This document shows, one piece after another, positions 8,177 to 16,988 of a stretch of DNA of 64,000 bases. The first letter of the stretch is position 1, and each line of letters opens with the position of its first letter. The position numbers and the translations under genes were made by a program. The notes beneath the pieces were generated by a model that made no database searches, was not told the DNA's origin, and saw only the letters and a program-made list of their open reading frames with translations. Location of the stretch: contig NZ_VFOZ01000001.1 of NCBI RefSeq assembly GCF_006716425.1, positions 3,658,001-3,722,000 on the forward strand, read 5' to 3'. This DNA is from Actinoallomurus bryophytorum. GTDB lineage: Bacteria > Actinomycetota > Actinomycetes > Streptosporangiales > Streptosporangiaceae.

Positions 8177-9199
8177 TTAGGCCGCGGGCCGCGGCGGGGC
8201 GGTGGACAGCCGCACGCGGAGCTCGGTGGCGAGCTCGACCCGCGGGCTCACCAGCGGCTCACCGTCGAGCTGGCTGAACAGAGCGCGGGCCGCGAGCCGG
8301 CCCATCTCCTCCAGGGGCTGGCGGACCGTCGTCAGCGGCGGCGAAAGCCACTGGCACAGGGGAAGGTCGTCGAACCCGACGACGCTGAGATCCCGTGGCA
8401 CCTGCAGGTCCGCCTGGCGCGCGGCCTCGTAGGCGCCCATGGCCTGCTGGTCGCTGCCCGCGAAGATCGAGGTGGGCCGCTCCTCCAGGCCGAGCAGCTC
8501 GCGCGAGGCGGTGAAGCCACCCTCGTGCCGGAAGTCCCCGTAGCGGATGAGCCGGCGGTCGAACTCGATGCCGGCGCGTTCGAGCGCGGCGCGGTAGCCG
8601 TCGATCCGCGCCTGGGTGCAGAGCATCTCGCGCGGGCCGCCGATCACGCCGATCCTGCGGTGTCCGAGGGAGATGAGGTGTTCGGTGGCGGCCAGCCCGC
8701 CGGCCCAGTTGGTGGCGCCGACGCTGGCCAGGTCGGTGTCGGGCATGTCGACCGGGTCGATGACGACCAGGGCGACGCCTGCGCGTTCGAGCTGCTGGCG
8801 CTGCTGCGACGTCATGCGCGAGGTCACGAGGATCACGCCGTCGCTGTCGTGCATCGTCGTGAGCGAGGTCCAGCTGGACGGCCGCGCGTCGTCGTCGCGG
8901 ACGAGGGAGACGACGGTGCCGACGCCGCGCTCGGCGCATTCGGCCTCGACCCCGCGCAGGATCTCCACGGCCCAGGGGCTGTCGAGGCCGCCGATGACCA
9001 GGTCGACCAGGCCGGAGCGGCGCGCCCGGCGCCCTCCCGGGGCGAGGTAGTTGTGCGTCCGTAGCAGGTCCGCGACCCGCTCACGCGTCGCGGCTGCGAC
9101 GTCGGTCCGGCCATTGAGCACCTTGGAGACGGTGGCCTGGGAGACCCCGGCCTCCGACGCGATGAGGGCGAGCGTGGGCCGTGCGGGTTGCTCGCTCAC
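8177..9199 (-). CDS. LacI-family regulator of the sugar locus
   Basis: 340 residues. The N-terminal LacI helix-turn-helix spans about residues 8-55 (LALIASEAGVSQATVSKVLN, then the hinge region). The periplasmic-binding-like sensor domain follows, with DGVILVTSR, HRRIGVIGG, FAGSDQQAMGAYEAA and VVGFDDLPL as family signatures. It is the first gene of a leftward pair with GH3 and faces the ABC/GH30 operon. The 293-bp gap to that operon holds three TTTCGAA-centred sites (9301-9457), good candidates for its operators. It should repress both sides in the absence of an oligosaccharide inducer; the inducer is not identifiable from sequence. Confidence 0.93.
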   Translation of the reverse strand: MSEQPARPTLALIASEAGVSQATVSKVLNGRTDVAAATRERVADLLRTHNYLAPGGRRARRSGLVDLVIGGLDSPWAVEILRGVEAECAERGVGTVVSLVRDDDARPSSWTSLTTMHDSDGVILVTSRMTSQQRQQLERAGVALVVIDPVDMPDTDLASVGATNWAGGLAATEHLISLGHRRIGVIGGPREMLCTQARIDGYRAALERAGIEFDRRLIRYGDFRHEGGFTASRELLGLEERPTSIFAGSDQQAMGAYEAARQADLQVPRDLSVVGFDDLPLCQWLSPPLTTVRQPLEEMGRLAARALFSQLDGEPLVSPRVELATELRVRLSTAPPRPAA

Positions 9200-9300
9200 T
9201 CGTCACCCTCCCGGTGGCCGCGTCCGGCCGCCCCCGGTTCGACTCGACGTCCCACAGACACTCTCCTTCGCTGGTCCCGACGGTTCTGAAGAGTATCGCA

Positions 9301-9457
9301 AACTTTCGAACCGGCCTAGGTGGGCGCTTTGCGCCATATTGCAGGTGTTGCTGAACAGGTACGGCCAAAGGGTTGACCGCAGGAACGCGCTTTCCTAGGG
9401 TACGGCAGCAGTAGATATCGATACTTTTCGAAAATCTATCGCCCGTACTTTCGAACG
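9301..9457. promoter_or_regulatory. Candidate LacI operators (three TTTCGAA sites)
   Basis: Three related palindromic cores occur between the LacI gene and the ABC operon: AACTTTCGAA at 9301-9310, CTTTTCGAAAAT at 9424-9435 whose core TTTTCGAAAA is a perfect 10-bp palindrome flanked by CGATA and TATCG, and ACTTTCGAAC at 9447-9456. Two sit just downstream of the promoter at 9373-9401, where a bound repressor would block elongation. The first lies on the LacI side. Confidence 0.7.
9373..9401 (+). promoter_or_regulatory. Promoter of the ABC/GH30 operon
   Basis: TTGACC (9373-9378) and TAGGGT (9396-9401) are separated by 17 bp, fitting the TTGAC/TAnnnT pattern of the principal actinomycete sigma factor. 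Transcription would start near 9408, giving an 85-base leader that contains two operator-like sites and the strong ribosome site AAGGAGG at 9481-9487. Confidence 0.7.
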
Positions 9458-9492
9458 GCCCGTCTCTGCCGCCCCAAGCCAAGGAGGTCCTG

Positions 9493-10818
9493 ATGGGCGA
9501 GAAGCCCCTCTCACGCCGCACCTTCCTGTCCGCAGCCGGAATCGCCGGCCTGTCCGCGCCGCTTCTCGCCGCCTGTGGAACCTCCGGCCCCGGTGACAGC
9601 GGTGCCAAGGGGGGCGGTAAGACCCTCCAGGCATGGGTCCTGGTGGACCAGGCGCAGAACCGCGTCCAACAGGGCGCCATCACCGACTTCAACAAGGCCA
9701 GTGCCAGCAAGGTGAAGCTGCTGCCGATCTCCAGCGACGGCGCCGCGTACACCGACAAGCTCCGCGTGGGCATGGGCTCGCCGAACCCGCCCGACATCTT
9801 CTTCAACTGGGGCAGCGGCAGCATCCGCAACTACGTGCAGACCGGCGGCCTGGTGGACCTGGGCCCCAAGCTTTCCTCCGACACGGCCTGGAAGAACTCC
9901 TTCCTGCCCTCCGTACTCGACGCCGGAAAGATCGACGGCAAGTACTACGGCATTCCCCTACGAGGAATGCAACCCGTCATCCTCTTCTACAACAAGACCC
10001 TGTTCGCCGAACAGGGGCAGAAACCGCCCGCGACCTTTGACGACCTGCTCAAGCTGGTCGACTTCTTCAAGTCCAAGAGCATCCAGCCGTTCGCGCTCGG
10101 CGGCCTCGACCAGTGGCCCAACCTCATGTGGCTGGAGTACCTGGTCGAGCGCACCGGCGGTCCGTCGGTGTTCGAGAACATCGCCGCGGGCAAACCCGGC
10201 GCCTGGCAGGACCCGGCGATCACGACGGCCCTGCAGCAGATCCGCGACCTGGTCGACCGCGGGGCGTTCGGCACCAACTTCAACTCGGTGAACTACGTCA
10301 AGGACGGCGCCGGCCTGCTGTTCGCCAAGGGCAAGGCGGCCATGCACCTGATGGGCACCTGGGAGGTCTCCAACCAGGTGGACCGGCACAAGAGCTTCGC
10401 CGCCAAGGACCTGAGCTTCGCGCCGTTCCCGCTGGTGACCGGCGGTAAGGGCGACCCGAACGCCGTGGTCGGCAACCCGACCAACTACTTCTCGGTCAGC
10501 ACCAAGTCCGCCGACAAGGACGCCGCGATCGACTTCCTCAAGAAGGAGATGTCGTCCGGCGCGTACGTCGACGCGCTCATCAAGACCGGCGACGTGCCGG
10601 CCGTGGCCGGCATCGAGGGCAAGCTGGGCGCCTCTCCCCAGCCGGACTTCGCCAGGTACGTCTACCAGCTGGTGCAGAAGGCGCCGAGCTTCACACTGTC
10701 GTGGGACCAGGCGCTGGCCCCGCAGCTCAAGACTCCGCTCCTGTCGAACCTGCAGAGCGTCTTCACCAAGAAGAAGTCGCCCGAGCAGTTCGTGAGCGCC
10801 ATGGAGTCGGTGAAGTGA
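9493..10818 (+). CDS. Sugar ABC transporter substrate-binding lipoprotein
   Basis: 441 residues. The N-terminus combines a twin-arginine motif SRRTFLS (Arg8-Arg9) with a lipobox LLAAC placing the lipidated Cys at residue 28, so it is a Tat-type lipoprotein anchored outside the membrane. The rest is a cluster B solute-binding fold: DIFFNWGSGSIRNYV, GIPLRGMQPVILFYNKTLF and AMHLMGTWEVSNQV match carbohydrate binders. AAGGAGG ends six bases before ATG. It is the first gene of a seven-gene operon with two permeases directly behind. The bound sugar is unknown; xylo- or gluco-oligosaccharides are plausible given the neighbouring glycosidases. Confidence 0.93.
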   Translation: MGEKPLSRRTFLSAAGIAGLSAPLLAACGTSGPGDSGAKGGGKTLQAWVLVDQAQNRVQQGAITDFNKASASKVKLLPISSDGAAYTDKLRVGMGSPNPPDIFFNWGSGSIRNYVQTGGLVDLGPKLSSDTAWKNSFLPSVLDAGKIDGKYYGIPLRGMQPVILFYNKTLFAEQGQKPPATFDDLLKLVDFFKSKSIQPFALGGLDQWPNLMWLEYLVERTGGPSVFENIAAGKPGAWQDPAITTALQQIRDLVDRGAFGTNFNSVNYVKDGAGLLFAKGKAAMHLMGTWEVSNQVDRHKSFAAKDLSFAPFPLVTGGKGDPNAVVGNPTNYFSVSTKSADKDAAIDFLKKEMSSGAYVDALIKTGDVPAVAGIEGKLGASPQPDFARYVYQLVQKAPSFTLSWDQALAPQLKTPLLSNLQSVFTKKKSPEQFVSAMESVK

Positions 10819-11753
10819 CCGCAGCGGTCCCCGTCGCCCGGCGCCGGGCCGCCCGCGCGGCCGAACGCGGTACCGACCGGGCGGCGCGGCCCGGCGCGGT
10901 ATGGGTCCTGCCCGCGGTCCTGTTCTTCGGGCTGTTCGCCGGACTGCCGCTGGTGCTGGTGGCAGTGCTGTCCTTCACCTCCTGGAACGGCCTCGGGACG
11001 CCTACCTTCAACGGCCTGGACAACTGGCGCCGGTTGCTGAAGGACTCCTCGGTACTCGACTCGCTGCGGATCAGCGCGATCCTGACCGTGCTGTCCTGGG
11101 CCGTGCAGACCCCGCTGGCCCTGCTCCTCGGTGTCTGGGCGGCGGGACGGCAACGCAACCGCGCGGTGCTGTCGTCGGTCTTCTTCCTGCCGCTGCTGAT
11201 GTCGACGGCCGCGATCGCCATCACCTGGCTCACCCTGCTCGACCCGAACTTCGGGCTGGCCGCGAAGTTCGGCCACTACATCGGCTTTCCCGACGGCAAC
11301 ATCATCGGCAGCCCGCGTGGTGCGCTGGCGTGCATCGTGGTGGTCGTCACCTGGCAGTTCGTGCCCTTCCACACCTTGCTCTACCAGGCCGCCGCACGAC
11401 AGGTCCCCCGGTCGCTCTACGACGCGGCGACGGTGGACGGCGCCGGACGGGTACGGCAGTTCCGGCACGTGACCCTGCCGCAGTTGCGGAACACCATCGT
11501 CACGTCGTCGGTGCTGATGCTGGTGGGGTCGCTGACCTACTTCGAGACGGTGCTGATCCTCACCCAGGGTGGTCCCGGCACCTCGACGACCATCCTGCCG
11601 CAGAAGATGTACATCAGTGCCTTCCGCGACTACCAGATGGGGTACGCGAGCGTGATCGCGCTCGCCCTGGTGGCCCTCGGCACCGCGCTGTCGCTGCTCA
11701 TCGTGCGGTTCTCCGGCTTCGCCAAGATGCGCAGCACGCTGGAGGGGATGTAA
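10815..11753 (+). CDS. Sugar ABC transporter permease (MalF-like)
   Basis: 312 residues with six predicted membrane segments. It starts at GTG 10815, overlapping the previous stop as GTGA. The cytoplasmic coupling loop is visible near residue 200 as RSLYDAATVDGAGRVRQFRHVTLPQL, split here as the EAA-like DAATVDGAG and RHVTLPQL. It belongs with the downstream permease to form the channel of a carbohydrate importer (CUT1 type). No ATPase gene is present in this operon; importers of this class usually share a general MsiK/UgpC-like ATPase, one of which is encoded at 25256-26350. Confidence 0.92.
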   Translation: MTAAVPVARRRAARAAERGTDRAARPGAVWVLPAVLFFGLFAGLPLVLVAVLSFTSWNGLGTPTFNGLDNWRRLLKDSSVLDSLRISAILTVLSWAVQTPLALLLGVWAAGRQRNRAVLSSVFFLPLLMSTAAIAITWLTLLDPNFGLAAKFGHYIGFPDGNIIGSPRGALACIVVVVTWQFVPFHTLLYQAAARQVPRSLYDAATVDGAGRVRQFRHVTLPQLRNTIVTSSVLMLVGSLTYFETVLILTQGGPGTSTTILPQKMYISAFRDYQMGYASVIALALVALGTALSLLIVRFSGFAKMRSTLEGM

Positions 11754-12613
11754 TGGCCGCCATCGGGACGGGCATGCCGCGCCGGATCCGCCGTGCGGCC
11801 GGACGGGCCAACTGGGCGGCGGGAATCGCCGTCCTCGTCTGGCTGGCGTTCGTCATCCTGCCCATCTACCTCATGGTCAAGGACGCGATCCAGACCACCG
11901 ACTCCTACCTCGACGGCGGCCCGCTGTCCCTGCCGCGCCACTTCACCGGGCACAACTTCGTCGACGTCTTCCACCTCGGCTTCACGCGCTATCTGATCAA
12001 CACCGCGATCGTCACCGTCGCGAGCGCCCTGCTCACCGTGCTCCTCGCCTTCCCGGCCGCGTACGCGATCGTGCGGTCACGCAGCCGGATGGTCTCGGGC
12101 GTCTTCCGCATGTTCCTGATCGGGCTGGCGATCCCGGCGCAGGCGACGATCATCCCGGTTTTTCTCCTGATCACGCGGATGCACCTGTACGACTCGCTGA
12201 CCGCCATCGTGCTGCCCACGGTCGCCTTCGGGCTTCCGCTCAGCGTGCTCGTGCTCGCCTCCGCGCTGCGCGACGTGCCCAGGGAGCTGTACGAGGCGAT
12301 GACCCTGGACGGCGGCGGGTCGATCCGGCTTCTGTGGAGCCTCGCGCTGCCGCTCAGCCGCGCCTCGCTGGTGACCGTCTCCATCTACTGCGCGCTGAAC
12401 GCCTGGAACGGCTTCCTCTTCCCGCTGATCCTCACGCAGTCCAACGAGCAGCGGGTGCAGACCCTCGGCCTGTACAACTTCCAGGGCGAGTTCACCTCCA
12501 ACATCCCCGGCCTGATGGCCGCCGTGCTCCTGTCCGCACTCCCGATCTTCGTGGTCTACCTGTTCGCGCGGCGCTGGCTCATCGCGGGTCTGGCCGGCGT
12601 GGGCGGAAAGTAG
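11753..12613 (+). CDS. Sugar ABC transporter permease (MalG-like)
   Basis: 286 residues, six membrane segments. ATG at 11753 shares one base with the previous TAA (TAATG), so translation is coupled. The EAA loop reads YEAMTLDGGGSIRLLWSLAL, with the conserved Gly of CUT1 inner-membrane subunits. The C-terminal YLFARRWLIAGLAGVGGK is characteristic of MalG-type proteins. Partner of the preceding permease and binding protein. Confidence 0.93.
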   Translation: MAAIGTGMPRRIRRAAGRANWAAGIAVLVWLAFVILPIYLMVKDAIQTTDSYLDGGPLSLPRHFTGHNFVDVFHLGFTRYLINTAIVTVASALLTVLLAFPAAYAIVRSRSRMVSGVFRMFLIGLAIPAQATIIPVFLLITRMHLYDSLTAIVLPTVAFGLPLSVLVLASALRDVPRELYEAMTLDGGGSIRLLWSLALPLSRASLVTVSIYCALNAWNGFLFPLILTQSNEQRVQTLGLYNFQGEFTSNIPGLMAAVLLSALPIFVVYLFARRWLIAGLAGVGGK

Positions 12614-12619
12614 CGTGCC

Positions 12620-14023
12620 ATGAGGCGCAGACCCGTCGCCTTAGCCCTCGCCGTACTCGCCGCCTGCGCGCTGTCCTCCCGGGCCGGGGCCGCCACCACC
12701 GCCGGCCGGGTGGACTTCCACGCGAGGCTCCAGCCGATCGACGGGTTCGGGTTCTCCCAGGCGTTCCAGCGGGCCGACGTCATGCACGGCGCCCAGGGCC
12801 TGTCCGAAGCCCACCAGCGGGAGGTCCTCGACCTGCTGCTCAGCCGCCGGAGCGGTGCGGGCCTTTCCATCCTGCGCCTGGGCATCGGCTCGTCGGCCGA
12901 CGAGGTCTATGACCACATGCACTCGATCCAGCCGGTCGATCCCGGCGGGCCGGACGCCCCGCCCCACTACGTCTGGGACGGCGACGACGGCGGGCAGGTC
13001 TGGCTCGCCAAGGAGGCGAAGGCCTACGGCGTGCGGCGTTTCTACGCCGACGCGTGGAGCGCCCCGGGCTACATGAAGGACAACGGCAGTGACGCGAACG
13101 GCGGTGCCCTCTGCGGCCTGCCGGGCACGTCCTGCCCGAGCGGCGACTGGCGGCGCGCGTACGCGAACTACCTCGTGCGGTACGCGAGGTTCTACCGCCA
13201 GGAGGGCATCGACATCACGGATCTGGGCTTCACCAACGAGCCCGACCTGGCCACCTCGTACGCCTCGATGCGGCTCAGCCCCGCGCAGGCGGTCGACTTC
13301 CTCAAGGTGCTCGGCCCGGTGGTGCGTCGCGCCGGGCTCAAAGTGGCGTGCTGCGACGTCTCCGGCTGGGGTGCGGGCAAGCAGGCGGACTACACGGCGG
13401 CGATCGAGGCCGACCCGGCGGCGGCCCGCTGGGTGAACACGATCACCGGCCACCCGTACGAGGGCGCGGTCACCGCACCGCAGCCGACCCGGCGCCACGT
13501 GTGGATGTCGGAATGGTCGCCGAACGGCACCACGTGGAACGAGAACTGGGACGACGGCAGCGGTTATGACGGGTTCACCGTCGCCTCGGACATCCACGAG
13601 ACCCTCACCACCGGCGACGCGAACGGATACGTGTACTGGTTCGGCGCCTCCACCGGGGCGACGCGCGGGCTGATCCAGCTCGACGGCGACGCCTACCACG
13701 TGTCCAAACGGCTCTGGGCGCTCGCCGCGTACGGCCGCTTCATCCGGCCCGGCGCGACCCGGGTCGCCGCGAGCGCGACGGACCCGGCGCTGAAGATCAC
13801 GGCGTACCGCAACGCCGACGGCTCGCAGGTCATCGAGATCCTCAACACCGGCGAGGCGCGCACGAGCGCGGACCTCGGCCTCGTCTCCGCTCATGGGCGG
13901 CCGGTGTCCTACCTCACCGACGAGACGCACTCACTGTCGAGGATGGACGCGGCACGTACGCACGGCCGCCGGCTGTCGGCCGACCTGGCGGGCCGGTCGC
14001 TGACCACGGTGGTGTTGCGATGA
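12620..14023 (+). CDS. Secreted glycoside hydrolase family 30
   Basis: 467 residues. A signal peptide covers about residues 1-24 (ALALAVLAACALSSRAGAA). The GH30 barrel shows the acid/base Glu207 in FTNEPD and the nucleophile Glu298 in WMSEWSPNG; RFYADAWSAPGYMKDNG and the C-terminal side beta domain with EILNTG also fit. GH30 includes glucosylceramidases, beta-1,6-glucanases and glucuronoxylanases, and the subfamily cannot be told by eye. It lies six bases after the second permease, so the enzyme is co-expressed with the importer that would take up its products. The signal peptide contains a Cys, but no clear lipobox is seen. Confidence 0.9.
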   Translation: MRRRPVALALAVLAACALSSRAGAATTAGRVDFHARLQPIDGFGFSQAFQRADVMHGAQGLSEAHQREVLDLLLSRRSGAGLSILRLGIGSSADEVYDHMHSIQPVDPGGPDAPPHYVWDGDDGGQVWLAKEAKAYGVRRFYADAWSAPGYMKDNGSDANGGALCGLPGTSCPSGDWRRAYANYLVRYARFYRQEGIDITDLGFTNEPDLATSYASMRLSPAQAVDFLKVLGPVVRRAGLKVACCDVSGWGAGKQADYTAAIEADPAAARWVNTITGHPYEGAVTAPQPTRRHVWMSEWSPNGTTWNENWDDGSGYDGFTVASDIHETLTTGDANGYVYWFGASTGATRGLIQLDGDAYHVSKRLWALAAYGRFIRPGATRVAASATDPALKITAYRNADGSQVIEILNTGEARTSADLGLVSAHGRPVSYLTDETHSLSRMDAARTHGRRLSADLAGRSLTTVVLR

Positions 14024-15087
14024 TCCGTGCCGCGATCGTGGGGACCGGCGGCATCGCGGGGATCTGCCACATCCCGGCGTTGAGGGCGGCCGCGGATCGC
14101 GCCGTGATCGTCGCCGGGGTGGACGTCGACGCCGTCCGGGTGAAGGACTTCTGCGACGAACACGACATCCCCTCGGCCTACACGGACCTGGAGGAGATGC
14201 TCGCCGCCGAACGCCCCGACCTGGTGCACATCTGCACGCCGCCGAACCTCCACGCGTCGCAGGCGGTGACCTGCCTGAACGCCGGCGCGTGGGTGCTGTG
14301 CGAGAAGCCGCCCTGTCTCTCCCTGGCCGAGTACGACGCCATCGCCGCCGCCGAGCGCGACGGCGGCCCGTACGCGGCAGTGGTCTACCAGCAGCGCTTC
14401 GGCTCCGCGGCCCGTCACCTGCGGCGGCTCGTGGACGGCGGTGAGCTGGGGCGGCCGTTCGTCGCCCTGTGCCAGACGACCTGGTATCGCGACCTGGACT
14501 ACTACGCGGTGCCGTGGCGCGGACGCTGGTCGACCGAGGGCGGTGGCCCGACCATGGGGCATGGCATCCACCAGATGGACCTCATGCTCGCGGTACTCGG
14601 CGACTGGGTCGAGGTACGTGCCATGGCCGGCCTGCTCGACCGGCCGGTGGAGTCCGAGGACGTCTCGATGGCGACGGTACGGTTCGCGAACGGCGCCATG
14701 GCGTCGGTGATCAACAGCGTGCTGTCGCCGCGTGAGGAGAGCCGCCTGCGCTTCGACTTCGCGGAGGCGACGGTCGAGCTCACCCACCTGTACGGCTACA
14801 GCAACGAGAACTGGACCTACACGGCCGCCCCGCACGTTGCCGCCGAGCGCGCGGCGGCCTGGCGGACTCCGCCCACTGACGTCCCCAGCTCGCACACGGC
14901 GCAGCTCGGCACGCTGCTCGACGCCTACGAGCGTGGCGAGCGGCCGGAGACGAGCGGCGCGGGCGGCCGCCGGGTCCTGGAGTTCATCGCCGCCCTGTAC
15001 AAGTCGGCGTTCACCGCACACCCGGTGCGTCGCGGCGAGATCGACGCCGGGGACCCCTTCTACCGCGCGATGAACGGAGAGCCGTGA
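14020..15087 (+). CDS. Gfo/Idh/MocA-family oxidoreductase
   Basis: 355 residues, normal for the family. The Rossmann motif VGTGGIAGICHIPAL is at residues 7-21, CTPPNLHA follows at 72-79, and the catalytic-lysine motif EKP is at 95-97. The C-terminal alpha/beta domain contains GGGPTMGHGIHQMDLM with the conserved substrate-binding His. Such enzymes oxidise or epimerise sugars, inositols or sugar acids with NAD(P). It overlaps the GH30 stop (ATGA) and is followed by DUF6807 and cupin genes, a trio often found together in sugar-degradation loci. The actual substrate is unknown. Confidence 0.92.
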   Translation: MIRAAIVGTGGIAGICHIPALRAAADRAVIVAGVDVDAVRVKDFCDEHDIPSAYTDLEEMLAAERPDLVHICTPPNLHASQAVTCLNAGAWVLCEKPPCLSLAEYDAIAAAERDGGPYAAVVYQQRFGSAARHLRRLVDGGELGRPFVALCQTTWYRDLDYYAVPWRGRWSTEGGGPTMGHGIHQMDLMLAVLGDWVEVRAMAGLLDRPVESEDVSMATVRFANGAMASVINSVLSPREESRLRFDFAEATVELTHLYGYSNENWTYTAAPHVAAERAAAWRTPPTDVPSSHTAQLGTLLDAYERGERPETSGAGGRRVLEFIAALYKSAFTAHPVRRGEIDAGDPFYRAMNGEP

Positions 15088-15953
15088 GGATCGAGCGACT
15101 CCGCGACGACACGCTCGCCGTGCGCGCGCGGGGCGTGGAGCTCTTCCGCTACGTCTACCGCCCGGACATGCCGCCCTTCGAGGGGCCCAAACCGTACCTG
15201 CACCCGGTACGCACGCTCGCCGGAGACGTGGTCACCGGCTACCGGCCGCACGACCATCGCTGGCACAAGGGCATCCAGCTGACCGCCTCCCACGTCTCCG
15301 GCCAGAACTTCTGGGGCGGCGGCAGCTACGTGCGCGACCAGGGGTACGTCGACCTGCCCAACGTCGGTGTGATGTGGCACGAGGAGTTCACCGAGGCGTC
15401 CGGCGGCCGGATCGCCGAGCGGCTCACGTGGCACACCCAGGCCGGGGAGCACTGGGCGGACGAACGCCGCGAGCTCACCGTCCGCGACGTCGAGGACGAC
15501 TCGTGGGCACTGGAGTTCGCGACCTCGCTGACGAACGTACGCGGGGAGGCACTGGAGTTCGGCAGCCCGACCACGAACGGGCGGCCCGCGGCGGGGTACA
15601 GCGGCCTGTTCTGGCGGGGGCCGCGCGCGTTCACCGACGGCCGGATCATGGCGGCGGACGGGCAGGCGGGTCCGGAGATGATGGGCAGGCCCGCCCGCTG
15701 GCTCGCCTACTCGGCCCCGCACGACGAGGTCGACCGGAGCTCGACACTGCTGTTCTTCGACGACCCGGACCACGGCGGCGATTGGTTCGTGCGCAGCACG
15801 CCGTTCGCGGCGGTCAACCCCTCGCTGGCCTTCGCCGAGGAACTCGTCCTGCCGCCCGGCGGAACCCTCCGGCGGCGCTACCGGATCGTCATCGCCGACG
15901 GGACGTGGGACCGTGAACGCCTGGAGACCTACGCGAAGGAGCACCCGAGATGA
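15084..15953 (+). CDS. DUF6807 (PmoA-like) protein
   Basis: 289 residues, GTG start overlapping the previous stop. The conserved histidine-rich block YRPHDHRWHKGI near residues 52-63 and the GYSGLFWRGPRAF block are typical of the family annotated as DUF6807 or, misleadingly, PmoA-like. These proteins have a beta-sandwich resembling aldose epimerases and occur beside Gfo/Idh oxidoreductases in sugar loci. The catalytic function is not established; a sugar-binding or ring-modifying role is inference. Confidence 0.85.
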   Translation: MRIERLRDDTLAVRARGVELFRYVYRPDMPPFEGPKPYLHPVRTLAGDVVTGYRPHDHRWHKGIQLTASHVSGQNFWGGGSYVRDQGYVDLPNVGVMWHEEFTEASGGRIAERLTWHTQAGEHWADERRELTVRDVEDDSWALEFATSLTNVRGEALEFGSPTTNGRPAAGYSGLFWRGPRAFTDGRIMAADGQAGPEMMGRPARWLAYSAPHDEVDRSSTLLFFDDPDHGGDWFVRSTPFAAVNPSLAFAEELVLPPGGTLRRRYRIVIADGTWDRERLETYAKEHPR

Positions 15954-16654
15954 CCCCTCTTCTCCCCGGTGCGGTCGGCGTCTCGGGCCTTCAGGTGTAC
16001 GACTGGCCGACGGCGGACGGCCTGTGCGGAGGCTCGCCGCACGTCCACCTGGCCTGCTCGGAGGCGTACGTCGTCATCGAGGGCAAGGGGCGCGTGCAGA
16101 CCCTGAACACCGGGGGGTTCGCCGAGACGCCGCTGGAGCCCGGCACCGTCCTGTGGTTCACCCCCGGCACCATCCACCGCCTCGTGAACGACGACGGCGG
16201 TCTGCGCATCGTCGTCATCATGCAGAACGACGGCCTGCCCGAGGCCGGAGACGCGGTGTTCACCTTCCCGCCGGACGTCCTCGACGACCCGCCCGCGTAC
16301 GCCCGCGCCGCGACGCTGACGGCGCCGGGAGAGACCGCGGCACGAGGCCGGCGCGACCTGGCGATCACCGGCTTCACCCGGCTGCGCGAGCGTGCCGAGG
16401 GCGGCGACCGCGAGGCGCTGGAGGACTTCTACCGGTCCGCGGTGCGACTGAAGACCCCGCTGCTGCGGGACTGGGAAAGCCGCTGGCGCGCCGGCGCGCT
16501 GGCCACCGCCGAACGCACGGGCGAGCAGCTACGGCACATGGCAGACGGCGACTGGAGCCACCTCACGGAGGCCGGCGTACACCGCCTGGAGCCGCCGGCG
16601 GAGGAGGACCGCGCGTACGGCATGTGCGGCCGCCTCGACACCTATCGCCCGTAG
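15950..16654 (+). CDS. Cupin-domain protein
   Basis: 234 residues, last gene of the operon, ATGA overlap with DUF6807. The N-terminal half (residues about 25-90) is a single cupin fold: PHVHLACSEAYVVIEGKGRV holds the His-x-His...Glu metal ligands and LEPGTVLWFTPGTIHRLVND the second motif. The C-terminal half is alpha-helical and unlike common cupins. A sugar-acid isomerase or lyase role, or a sensor of the pathway substrate, would fit the context, but neither is shown by the sequence. Confidence 0.85.
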   Translation: MTPLLPGAVGVSGLQVYDWPTADGLCGGSPHVHLACSEAYVVIEGKGRVQTLNTGGFAETPLEPGTVLWFTPGTIHRLVNDDGGLRIVVIMQNDGLPEAGDAVFTFPPDVLDDPPAYARAATLTAPGETAARGRRDLAITGFTRLRERAEGGDREALEDFYRSAVRLKTPLLRDWESRWRAGALATAERTGEQLRHMADGDWSHLTEAGVHRLEPPAEEDRAYGMCGRLDTYRP

Positions 16655-16700
16655 GCGCCGCCCGCTCACCTCCGGCAGCGGACGCCGGTCTTCTGACGGC

Positions 16701-16988
16701 TCACGCGTGGTGGTGTTCGCCGACGCTGTGGTCGCGCAGGAACCCCGCGATGCGTAGCGCGGCTCCTTCGGTGTCCTCGACCGGGTGGCGCATCGCCGCG
16801 TTGTTCCAGTCGAAGTCGGTCCCCGACTCGCTGACGAAGACGTACAGCGGGACCCCGGGGATGTCGGTCGTCACGGTCAGGCCGGGCAGCGCGTCACGGA
16901 AGCCGACCTTCAGCCCGAGTTTGACCAGTTCCCGGCACAGTTCCCCGAGTAGCCGCAGCTCTTCGTCATACCGAATCGCGTGTCGCAC
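16701..16988 (-). CDS. Small orphan-family protein, paralogue of the one at 35234
   Basis: 95 residues. I do not recognise a named domain. It shares a pattern with the 91-residue product at 35234-35509: an N-terminal helix (LLGELCRELVKLGLKVGFRDA here, LCREAAKLGLNVGISDA there), a strand with PLYVFV or PLWITV, an acidic Asp-x-Glu/Asp-Trp patch (FDWNN, YEWDQ), then RHPV and a final helix. The family looks like a small alpha/beta domain common near Scr1/DUF397 modules in actinomycetes; that association is from memory. The C-terminus is His-rich (EHHHA). Confidence 0.65.
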   Translation of the reverse strand: MRHAIRYDEELRLLGELCRELVKLGLKVGFRDALPGLTVTTDIPGVPLYVFVSESGTDFDWNNAAMRHPVEDTEGAALRIAGFLRDHSVGEHHHA

